64,000 bases of DNA from Gordonia polyisoprenivorans. Lineage in GTDB: Bacteria; Actinomycetota; Actinomycetes; Mycobacteriales; Mycobacteriaceae. The notes under the pieces are model-generated. The model was not told the DNA's origin. It was given only the letters and a program-made list of their open reading frames with translations, and did no database searches. Both the position numbers and the translations under genes were made by a program. Shown in pieces: positions 35,800-44,506 of the stretch (the stretch's first letter is position 1; the number at the start of each line of letters is the position of its first letter). Location: positions 1,488,001 through 1,552,000 of the forward strand of contig NZ_CP072203.1 in the NCBI RefSeq assembly GCF_017654315.1, in the 5' to 3' direction.

Positions 35800-36576
35800 A
35801 TGAGTCTCATCGACACCGTCAACGAGCCGGACGCCCGGCACCTGCGCAAGGGAGTGGTCATCTCGGTGGCCGGGGCGCGCAAACGATTCGAGTCCGGGAC
35901 CCAAGCCCTTGCCGAGGTCGACCTCGACGTCGCCACAGGCGATTTCGTCGCCGTGGTCGGTCCCTCGGGCTGCGGTAAGTCGACGCTGCTGCGCATGGCC
36001 GCCGGTCTCGAGTCGCCGACCTCGGGCAGCGTCGCCCTGGCCACCGACTCGGTCGGCGTGATCTTCCAGGAACCCACCCTGCTCGGGTGGCGTTCGGTGC
36101 AGGCCAACGTCGAGCTGTGTGCCGAACTCGCCGGAATGCCCAAGGCGCAGCGCAGGTCCCGCGCCGCCGACGCCATCGAGGCGGTCGGGCTCACCGGCTT
36201 CGAGAAACAACTGCCGCGCATGCTGTCCGGTGGCATGAAGATGCGGGTGTCGTTGGCGCGCATGCTCGCCAAGGACCCCGAGGTGATGTTGCTCGACGAG
36301 CCGTTCGGCGCGCTCGACGAGATGACCCGCCTCGACATGCAATCGGAGTTGCTGCGGCTCTACACCGCACACCGATTCACCGCGATGTTCATCACCCACT
36401 CGATGTCGGAGGCGGTGTTCCTGGCCAACCGGGTCATCGTCATGTCCGCGCGGCCCGGCCGCATCGTCGCCGATCTGCGCATCGACTTCCCCTATCCGCG
36501 CGACCCCGAACTGCGATTCGACCCGGCCTTCACCGCCCACGTGGCCGAGGTCTCCACAACCCTGCGAGGTGCATGA
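35800..36576 (+). CDS. ABC importer ATPase (SsuB/TauB-like)
   Basis: A 258-residue ATP-binding subunit. Walker A GPSGCGKST, Q-loop VIFQEPTLLGW, signature LSGGMKMRVSLARML, Walker B VMLLDEPFGALDEMTR and the switch His in FITHSMSEAVF are intact. The signature reads LSGGMKMR, which is typical of the nitrate/sulfonate/taurine type. GGAGCG stands before ATG 35800. It overlaps the permease gene by 4 bases (ATGA) and serves the binding protein encoded divergently. Confidence 0.93.
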   Translation: MSLIDTVNEPDARHLRKGVVISVAGARKRFESGTQALAEVDLDVATGDFVAVVGPSGCGKSTLLRMAAGLESPTSGSVALATDSVGVIFQEPTLLGWRSVQANVELCAELAGMPKAQRRSRAADAIEAVGLTGFEKQLPRMLSGGMKMRVSLARMLAKDPEVMLLDEPFGALDEMTRLDMQSELLRLYTAHRFTAMFITHSMSEAVFLANRVIVMSARPGRIVADLRIDFPYPRDPELRFDPAFTAHVAEVSTTLRGA

Positions 36577-37475
36577 TGACCCTGACAAGCGCTGTCCCGA
36601 AGAAGAACTCGACCCCGGCGAAGAACCCGGTCCCGACGGAGGCCCCGGCCCCGGCGACGGATTCCGCCGCGGTGCCGCGCGCGGCGTCACCGGGAACGGC
36701 GGCGCGCACACGCAAGGCCCTGGCGATGGTGGCACCCCCGGCGCTGTCGTTCGGTGTCGGGATCGCCCTGTGGTACCTGGTCAGCTACCAGATCCTGAGC
36801 CCGGAGCGACGATTCCTGCTGCCCCCACCGCATCAGGTGCTGACCACCTCGCTGCTCGACAAGGCCCACGTCGACCCCATGCTCGACGCGCTGCTCGTCA
36901 CCGCGCGGGTCAGCCTGGTGGGCTTCGTGGTGGCCGCGATACTCGGCGTGGGAATCGGCATCGTGATGAGTCGCGGGGCATTCCTCGAACGCGCCATCTA
37001 CCCGTGGGCGGTGGTGGCCCAGGTGATCCCGGTGCTGGCCATCGTGCCGCTCATCGGATTGTGGTTCGGCTACGGCATGACCGCCCGGACCATCGTGTGC
37101 GTCGTCATCGCGATCTTCCCGATCATCGCCAACACCCACTTCGGGCTGATGTCGGTCGACCGCGGAGCTCACGAACTGTTCACCCTGTCACGGGCGTCGA
37201 TTCCCGCCCGGCTGTGGAAACTCGAACTGCCCTCGGCACTTCCGGCGATCATGACCGGTTTCCGTACCGCGTCGGGCCTCGTCGTCGTCGGTGCGATCAT
37301 CGGCGACATGTTCTTCGCCAAGGGCCAGCCCGGCATCGGCACCCTGCTCGACATCTACCGCTCGCGACTGCAATCGGAGGATCTCATCGCCGCGATCATC
37401 CTCGCGTCGCTGTTCGGGATCGCGGTGTTCGCCGTGTTCAGCGTGCTCAATGCGCTCGTGCACCGGCGCCGCTGA
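36573..37475 (+). CDS. ABC importer permease (SsuC/TauC-like)
   Basis: A 300-residue inner-membrane permease. A Pro/Ala-rich cytoplasmic tail (1-50) is followed by about six membrane segments and the BPD_transp_1 region with the coupling loop around LSRASIPARLWKLELPSALPAIMTGFRTASG (EAA-type loop). It pairs with the ATPase at 35800. A second ATG at 36576 is an equally good start. Confidence 0.92.
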   Translation: MMTLTSAVPKKNSTPAKNPVPTEAPAPATDSAAVPRAASPGTAARTRKALAMVAPPALSFGVGIALWYLVSYQILSPERRFLLPPPHQVLTTSLLDKAHVDPMLDALLVTARVSLVGFVVAAILGVGIGIVMSRGAFLERAIYPWAVVAQVIPVLAIVPLIGLWFGYGMTARTIVCVVIAIFPIIANTHFGLMSVDRGAHELFTLSRASIPARLWKLELPSALPAIMTGFRTASGLVVVGAIIGDMFFAKGQPGIGTLLDIYRSRLQSEDLIAAIILASLFGIAVFAVFSVLNALVHRRR

Positions 37476-37514
37476 TCAGACCCGCTCACATCTCACATCC
37501 GAGAGAGGCTGACC

Positions 37515-38555
37515 ATGTTTCACGTCCCCGTCATCGACATCTCCGCCTACCGAGATCCGCACGCCGACCCGTCGGCGCGTGCCGAGGTCGCCCGTGCCCT
37601 CGATGAGGCCTGCGCCGGAGTCGGTTTCATCCAGATCGTCGGCCACGGCGTCGCACCGGAGGTGATGACCGGCCTGGCCGATGCACTCGACGAGTTCTAC
37701 GCCCTGCCGTTGGAGGTCAAGAAGCGCTACACCCGGCCGGGGGAGAATCGCGGTTACAGCCCGCCCAAGAGCGAGTCGCTGAGCATGAGTCTCGGTGTGG
37801 CCGCGGCGAATCAGATGAACGACTTCTACGAGGCGTTCACCGTCGGCTCCGAACGTGACTGGTACCCGGGGGTATCCGGGCTGCCGGTGGCGAGCTATCC
37901 CGACAACACCTGGCCCGACGCGGCCCCGGGATTCCGGCCGGCCGTCGAGCGGTGGTTCGACGAGGCGCGCACCGTGTCCCGAATCCTGTTGTGTGCGTTC
38001 ACCGATGCGCTCGGTCTTCCCGACGGCTACTTCGCGACGATGGTCGACCACTCCATCGACGCGCTGAAGATGAACAACTACACCCTGCCCGAGGGGGAGA
38101 TCGACCTGATCGGTGAGCTCACCGGGATGGGCGCGCACACCGACTTCGGGATCCTCACCGTGTTGTGGGCCGATCAGGTACCCGGGCTGCAGGTCCTCGA
38201 CCACGACGGCGTCTGGCACGACGTCGAGCCCGCCGACGGTGCGCTCATCGTCAATCTCGGCGACGCGATGGCGCGCTGGACCAACGACCGGTGGCGTTCG
38301 ACGATCCATCGCGTCGATCCGCCGGTCGTCGATGGTCGCATCCTGCGCCGGCGTTCGGCGGCGTTCTTCTTCGACGGCAACCATGACGCCGTCATCGAGA
38401 CGCTGCCCGGATGTGCCCGCACCGATCAGCCCGGATACCCGCCGATCACCATCGCCGACAACATCAACGCCAAGCTGGCCGGCATGAAGTCGGGGATCGC
38501 ACCGCAGGGTGCCGAGCGGGAGGCGGCGCGGGTCGGCGCGGCACGCCCGGCGTGA
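37515..38555 (+). CDS. 2-oxoglutarate/Fe(II) oxygenase (isopenicillin-N-synthase-like)
   Basis: A 346-residue non-haem iron oxygenase. The DIOX_N half (VPVIDISAY, GFIQIVGHGV, NRGYSP) is followed by the 2OG-FeII_Oxy half with the iron ligands His and Asp in MGAHTDFGILTVL and the distal His in RSTIHRVDPP; RRRSAAFFFDGN carries the Arg/Ser that bind 2-oxoglutarate. Such enzymes hydroxylate or demethylate small molecules. Its place directly behind an ABC importer and before a GntR gene suggests it oxidises the imported compound as the first catabolic step. Substrate unknown. Confidence 0.88.
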   Translation: MFHVPVIDISAYRDPHADPSARAEVARALDEACAGVGFIQIVGHGVAPEVMTGLADALDEFYALPLEVKKRYTRPGENRGYSPPKSESLSMSLGVAAANQMNDFYEAFTVGSERDWYPGVSGLPVASYPDNTWPDAAPGFRPAVERWFDEARTVSRILLCAFTDALGLPDGYFATMVDHSIDALKMNNYTLPEGEIDLIGELTGMGAHTDFGILTVLWADQVPGLQVLDHDGVWHDVEPADGALIVNLGDAMARWTNDRWRSTIHRVDPPVVDGRILRRRSAAFFFDGNHDAVIETLPGCARTDQPGYPPITIADNINAKLAGMKSGIAPQGAEREAARVGAARPA

Positions 38556-38577
38556 GCGCCGATTACGCTGCAAGGCG

Positions 38578-39228
38578 ATGAGCGTCGACAACAGCGATGG
38601 GGCATTGCTGACCCAGGCCGTCCTGCGTCGGCTGCGCGACGAGATCTTCGACGGGACGATGGGCCCCGGGACGCCGCTGAGCGTGCCCGGGCTCGCCACC
38701 CGGCTCGAGGTGTCGCGCAGCCCGGTGCGCGAGGCGGTGCAGCAGCTCGTCGTCGAGGGGCTCGCCGAATACACCCCGCGCGTCGGGGCCAAGGTCGCGG
38801 TGCTCGACGAGGACATGCTGCGCCAGGTGTTCGAGGTACGCGAGGTCCTCGACGGTCTCGCCGCCCGGCAGGCCACCGCCCGCGTCACCTTCGCCGACCT
38901 CGAAGTCCTGTGGGAGCACGTGCGCCGTCAGGAGGAGATGCTCGAGCGCCCCGCCGACCATCGGCGCGACGCCGAACTCGACCTCGACTTCCACACCGCG
39001 GTCCGTACGCTCTCGGGCAACAAGCCCTTGTGCGACGCCCTGCTCAAACTCGACACCCAGTCACACCTGTACCGCTCGGACATGTGGGCACTCGAGGTCA
39101 ATCGGCGGCTCGCGGTCACCGAACACCGCCGGATCGTTGCCGCGCTGGAGGCAGGTGACGCCGACGGCGCGGAGCGTGCCGCATGCGCCCATGCAGCAGG
39201 TGTGCTGGTACGGCTGTTGCGGACTTGA
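38578..39228 (+). CDS. GntR-family regulator, FCD subfamily
   Basis: A 216-residue regulator with a winged helix (RRLRDEIFDGTMGPGTPLSVPGLATRLEVSRSPVREAVQQLVVEGL) and an all-helical FCD ligand domain whose metal-binding pattern (D.DFH.AV, H at about 200) is visible in DLDFHTAVRTLSGN and EHRRIVAAL. ATG 38578 is chosen since conserved residues follow it. Last gene of the importer-oxygenase operon; likely binds the TACATGTA boxes at 35550-35738. Confidence 0.88.
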   Translation: MSVDNSDGALLTQAVLRRLRDEIFDGTMGPGTPLSVPGLATRLEVSRSPVREAVQQLVVEGLAEYTPRVGAKVAVLDEDMLRQVFEVREVLDGLAARQATARVTFADLEVLWEHVRRQEEMLERPADHRRDAELDLDFHTAVRTLSGNKPLCDALLKLDTQSHLYRSDMWALEVNRRLAVTEHRRIVAALEAGDADGAERAACAHAAGVLVRLLRT

Positions 39229-39259
39229 CCGTGCGCCGCGTCGTGCACAATGGCGGGTC

Positions 39260-40465
39260 ATGACCACCGACATCCCCGGCGAGTCGCTCGACGAACTCCC
39301 ACCGACGCGATGGGCCGGCCACCCCGACACCCTTGCCGGTGTAATGGGTTGGGCCGCAGGGGTGTTGGGTATCGGTCCGCAACCGGTTGCGTCGATGCCG
39401 CAAGTCGCGGCCGCCGACGTCGTACTGCTGCTCGTCGACGGTCTCGGCGATCGGCTGCTGCACCGTCATGCCGACGTCGCCCCGACGCTGTCGGCGCTGC
39501 ACACCACCACCCTGCGGGCCGGGTTCCCGGCAACCACCGCCACCTCGATCACCAGCCTGACCACCGGTACCGCGTGCGGCCTGCACGGCATCATCGGTTA
39601 CGCCTTCCGGCCCGACGACCACTGCCGCACCACGGGCCCGCGCCGGATGCTCAACGCGTTGCGCTGGACCATGGACGCTGCCGACGGACCATCGGCCATG
39701 GCCACCTATCCACCCGATCTCGTCGCCCCGCTTGCCGGCGCGCTCGCCGGACTCGCCGAGCACGGGGTGTCGATCAGTTACGTGATGCCCGGGGAGTTCC
39801 GCGGGACCGGCCTGACCCAGGTGGCCTTCCGCGCCACCGGACGCCATCTGGCCGCCAACACCCCCGATCTCGTTCGTGAGGGTGTGGGCACCGCGCTGGC
39901 GCAGCGGTCGGGTCGCCGGGGCTTCGTCTACGCCTATCTCTCCGACCTCGACGCCGCCGGACACCGATACGGCCCCGGCTCACCGGAATGGGTGCGGACG
40001 CTGCGCACCGTCGACGCACTCGTCGCCGACCTCGCCGCGGATCTGCCGGCCGACACCGTGCTCGCGGTCACCGGTGATCACGGCATGCTCGCCGCGGGAC
40101 GGCGCGTCGATCTCGACGCGGACCCGCACTGGACGGCCGGGGTGGAGATGATCGCCGGGGAACCGCGGGTGCGCCACCTCTACGTCGCCGACGGCGCCCG
40201 CGACGACGTTCTCGCCACGTGGACCACCGAACTCGGCGCCGACGCCCGCGTCGCCACGCGCGAGCAGGCCGTCGACGAGGCGTGGTTCGGCATCGAGGTG
40301 AATCCGGACATCGTGCAACGGATCGGTGATGTCGTGGCCGTCGCCCGCGACCGCACCGTGCTGGTCCGCGGCGACGCAGAACCGCTCGAGGCGAGGATGA
40401 TCGGGCACCACGGCGCGTGGACCGCCGACGAACAACTCGTGCCGCTGCTCGTGGCCCACGGCTGA
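39260..40465 (+). CDS. nucleotide pyrophosphatase/phosphodiesterase (alkaline phosphatase fold)
   Basis: A 401-residue metal-dependent phosphodiesterase of the NPP/AP superfamily. Metal Asp in LLLVDGLGD, the nucleophile Thr in GFPATTATSITSLTTG, Asp and His in YLSDLDAAGHRYGPGSPEW and the second Asp/His pair in VTGDHGM are all in place. No signal peptide is seen, so it should act in the cytoplasm. Proteins like this next to groEL2 are widespread in actinobacteria; substrate is unknown. Confidence 0.88.
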   Translation: MTTDIPGESLDELPPTRWAGHPDTLAGVMGWAAGVLGIGPQPVASMPQVAAADVVLLLVDGLGDRLLHRHADVAPTLSALHTTTLRAGFPATTATSITSLTTGTACGLHGIIGYAFRPDDHCRTTGPRRMLNALRWTMDAADGPSAMATYPPDLVAPLAGALAGLAEHGVSISYVMPGEFRGTGLTQVAFRATGRHLAANTPDLVREGVGTALAQRSGRRGFVYAYLSDLDAAGHRYGPGSPEWVRTLRTVDALVADLAADLPADTVLAVTGDHGMLAAGRRVDLDADPHWTAGVEMIAGEPRVRHLYVADGARDDVLATWTTELGADARVATREQAVDEAWFGIEVNPDIVQRIGDVVAVARDRTVLVRGDAEPLEARMIGHHGAWTADEQLVPLLVAHG

Positions 40466-40481
40466 GGAGGTCCGACCAGAC

Positions 40482-40508
40482 CTTGCACTCGCCATGGCCG
40501 AGTGCTAA
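40482..40508. promoter_or_regulatory. CIRCE element 1 upstream of groEL
   Basis: CTTGCACTC-N9-GAGTGCTAA matches the HrcA operator TTAGCACTC-N9-GAGTGCTAA at 7 of 9 and 9 of 9 arm bases. It lies 9 bases from a second copy. Confidence 0.85.
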
Positions 40509-40516
40509 AACGGACG

Positions 40517-40543
40517 TTGGCACTCACGGACCGTGAGTGCCAG
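40517..40543. promoter_or_regulatory. CIRCE element 2 upstream of groEL
   Basis: TTGGCACTC-N9-GAGTGCCAG matches the HrcA operator with one mismatch in the left arm and two in the right. With element 1 it makes a tandem pair on one side of the groEL promoter, spaced 35 bp centre to centre. Confidence 0.88.
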
Positions 40544-40572
40544 GTCGGGACGGTGAGATCGGTTCCGAATGA

Positions 40573-42276
<1,704 letters not shown>

Positions 42277-42315
42277 TCTGATCAGAACCCAACGCTCACA
42301 TAGCGTTACACGTGC

Positions 42316-42350
42316 GAAGGCCGGTCACCCGTACGGGGTGGCCGGCCTTC
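42316..42350 (+). terminator. terminator hairpin after groEL
   Basis: GAAGGCCGGTCACCC and GGGTGGCCGGCCTTC pair over 15 bp with one G-T wobble and a 5-base loop, 40 bases past the groEL stop. Confidence 0.8.
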
Positions 42351-42434
42351 GGCGTCTGCGCAGATTCCGCGGAACGTCGCGTCGGGAGCGAACCTTCTGC
42401 GGTATCTGCCGCGCGGGGCCGGAATGCGGGCCCG

Positions 42435-43112
42435 ATGACGACGGTTGAACCGCTCGTGAGTTCAACGATCCCCGTCGACGTGTGGTCCGACATCGCCTGC
42501 CCGTGGTGCTACATCGGCAAGCGCAAGTTCGAGGCAGGTCTCGCCGAATCCGGTCTCGCCGATCGGGTCACCGTCACCTATCACAGCTTCGTGCTGGCCC
42601 CCGACACCCCGGTCGACTTCGACGGCACCGAGGTCGACTTCCTCGTCGGCCACAAGGGCATGCCCCGCGACCAGGTCGGGCAGATGCTGGCGCAGGTCAC
42701 CGCGATCGCCGCCGAGGCGGGACTGACCTATGACTTCGACGCGCTGCAGCACACCAACACGCTCAAGGCGCACCAACTGCTGCACTTCGCGAAAGCCCAA
42801 GGGCGCCAGCTCGACATGGTCGAGCGGCTGTTCCGCGCCTACTTCACCGAAGGTCGGCATGTGGGACGGGCCGCCGACCTCGCCGATCTCGCGGCCGACA
42901 TCGGACTCGACCGCGACGATGCGCTTCGCGCCCTGACCGACGGCACCTACGCCGACGCCGTGGCCGCCGACATCGCGCAGGTCCGTGTGTACGGCATCAG
43001 TGGCGTCCCGTTCTTCGTGATCGACGGACGCTACGGTCTCTCGGGCGCGCAGTCGCCGGAGACCTTCGCCGACGCCTTGCGCACGGTGGCCCGGGAGCGC
43101 GCCGATGCCTGA
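42435..43112 (+). CDS. FrnE-like DsbA-family oxidoreductase
   Basis: A 225-residue thioredoxin-fold protein of the DsbA/FrnE type. The redox motif CPWC is in DIACPWCYIGKRKFE and the cis-Pro loop in ISGVPFFVIDGRYGLSGAQSPE. No signal peptide is present, so it is cytoplasmic, as for FrnE proteins linked to oxidative stress. I start at ATG 42435 because the upstream part of the open frame lies within the groEL terminator region. Its 3' end overlaps a small ORF by 8 bases. Confidence 0.92.
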   Translation: MTTVEPLVSSTIPVDVWSDIACPWCYIGKRKFEAGLAESGLADRVTVTYHSFVLAPDTPVDFDGTEVDFLVGHKGMPRDQVGQMLAQVTAIAAEAGLTYDFDALQHTNTLKAHQLLHFAKAQGRQLDMVERLFRAYFTEGRHVGRAADLADLAADIGLDRDDALRALTDGTYADAVAADIAQVRVYGISGVPFFVIDGRYGLSGAQSPETFADALRTVARERADA

Positions 43113-43305
43113 CGACGATTCGTCGCCTTTGCCGCTCGAGATGATCGGGCAGGCCGGCCAGGTGTGCGTCGACGGCGTGTGCGCCATGCCCACCGGACCC
43201 GACCAGACCGACGGCATTGTGTCGGTGGACACGGCGCCCCATTCCCGCCGACCACCGGCGGATCGGTCTACCAGCCCGGAAACGGGAGCGCACCCCGCGT
43301 CGTAG
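43105..43305 (+). CDS. small Cys-containing protein after frnE
   Basis: A possible 66-residue protein starting at ATG 43105, 8 bases inside the end of the FrnE-like gene, which implies translational coupling. The first 40 residues hold LEMIGQAGQVCVDGVCAMP, a CX4C pair that could be redox-active or bind metal; the tail is low complexity. It overlaps the convergent YcaO-like gene by 38 bases. I do not recognise the family. The coupling with a thiol oxidoreductase makes a real gene plausible. Confidence 0.4.
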   Translation: MPDDDSSPLPLEMIGQAGQVCVDGVCAMPTGPDQTDGIVSVDTAPHSRRPPADRSTSPETGAHPAS

Positions 43306-44506
43306 CGGTGACCGACGGGTCGGGCGGGAACGCGCCGAGAGGGAGCGTCGCCGCACCGGGGACGAGAAGTCGCACGCAGCAACCGGTTGCCTCATCGGGG
43401 GGCGACAGGTCGACGCGCCACGCGTGTCCGTGCGGCAGGTTCTCCAGCGCCGCAGCCCGGCCGTGCTCGTCGTGCGTGAGTGGAGTCTTCGCGACGAGAA
43501 CGGGGGATCCGATCCGTTCGTGAACGGCATTGCGTACGAGCGGATCGAGGAGCAGCTGCACGTGGGCGACCGGATCCAGCAGGCGACGGTGGCGCGGGCC
43601 CGCGGCGCAGAGATAGTCGCGCTCGGCCCGGTGTGGTGGCAGCCCTGACGTGCCCGCACAGTACATGGGACTCGTTGCCTCGCCCAGGGATCGGGCGGTG
43701 ACCAGTTGCCACAGCGCCCGGGCTATCGCCGTGCGCTGCGCCCGCACATCGTGTCCGTAGCCGCCGCCCACCGCGACGATCTCCGAATCATCCACCGCGG
43801 CAAGGGTTACCACGCCACCCAGACACGTGGGCAACAACTGCAGTGTGAGCGTCAACGGGCAGTCCGCCCACAGGCCGGCCGTCTGCGCATGCAGCGGGAC
43901 CGAGGCGTCGACGACCTGGGGCCGGTCGCCCGACCACCACCGCCACAGCGCGTCCTCCACGGCCAGGCCCGCCCACGCCTCGGCGACCGCGGCCGCATGG
44001 GTCCGACCCGCACCGAGGCCGGCGAGGAACGGTGGATGATCGCGGGGCTCGCCGGGCTCGGTATCCCATCCGCGCGGAAAGGCGAGGGTGTAGGGCACCC
44101 AACCGGAGCGGTACCCGGCTCCCTCGGTCGCGGACAATCGACATCGGGTGGCGGCCACCCAGGAGCGCGGCGAGTGCGTATCCGGTTGAGTGACCGGGCA
44201 TCCCGGCTCCGTGAGCAGATCGGGATCGATCAGGCCCAGGGCCGCGACGTCGAGTGTCGGTGCGCCCTCGGCCGCCAGGTCGTCGCCCGCGGCGAACCTG
44301 CGCGGCAGCCGATGGTGATCGGCCGACCACCAGTGGCGCAGTGCCGCCCACCGCAGCGAATCCGGGTCATCGACGGCAGCGAGGTCGACCACGACGGCCT
44401 GGGCGTCGACGCCATCGCGTCGGGGTAAGGACACCTGATGGTGCCGAAATGCCACGGGAATGTCGCCGCGATGTCGTATTCGTGTGGCGCGCAGCGTGTC
44501 AGGCAT
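43268..44506 (-). CDS. degenerate YcaO-like protein of the RiPP cluster
   Basis: A 412-residue protein that I read as a divergent YcaO. FLAGLGAGRTHAAAVAEAWAGLAVEDALW (160-189) aligns with the YcaO stretch GLGxGxTxxxAxxxALxExxERxA, and YGHDVRAQRTAIARALWQLVTARS (250-273) with the later xAxxRALxExxQ helix. The acidic ATP/Mg ligands are replaced (Gly, Ala-Val-Glu and Gln). It ends in LPFPGW, like the Pro-rich C-termini of YcaO enzymes. It overlaps the main YcaO gene by 8 bases. It is probably a non-catalytic partner or a specialised second YcaO. Start ATG 44506; the longer frame upstream lies inside the neighbouring gene. Confidence 0.65.
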   Translation of the reverse strand: MPDTLRATRIRHRGDIPVAFRHHQVSLPRRDGVDAQAVVVDLAAVDDPDSLRWAALRHWWSADHHRLPRRFAAGDDLAAEGAPTLDVAALGLIDPDLLTEPGCPVTQPDTHSPRSWVAATRCRLSATEGAGYRSGWVPYTLAFPRGWDTEPGEPRDHPPFLAGLGAGRTHAAAVAEAWAGLAVEDALWRWWSGDRPQVVDASVPLHAQTAGLWADCPLTLTLQLLPTCLGGVVTLAAVDDSEIVAVGGGYGHDVRAQRTAIARALWQLVTARSLGEATSPMYCAGTSGLPPHRAERDYLCAAGPRHRRLLDPVAHVQLLLDPLVRNAVHERIGSPVLVAKTPLTHDEHGRAAALENLPHGHAWRVDLSPPDEATGCCVRLLVPGAATLPLGAFPPDPSVTATTRGALPFPGW

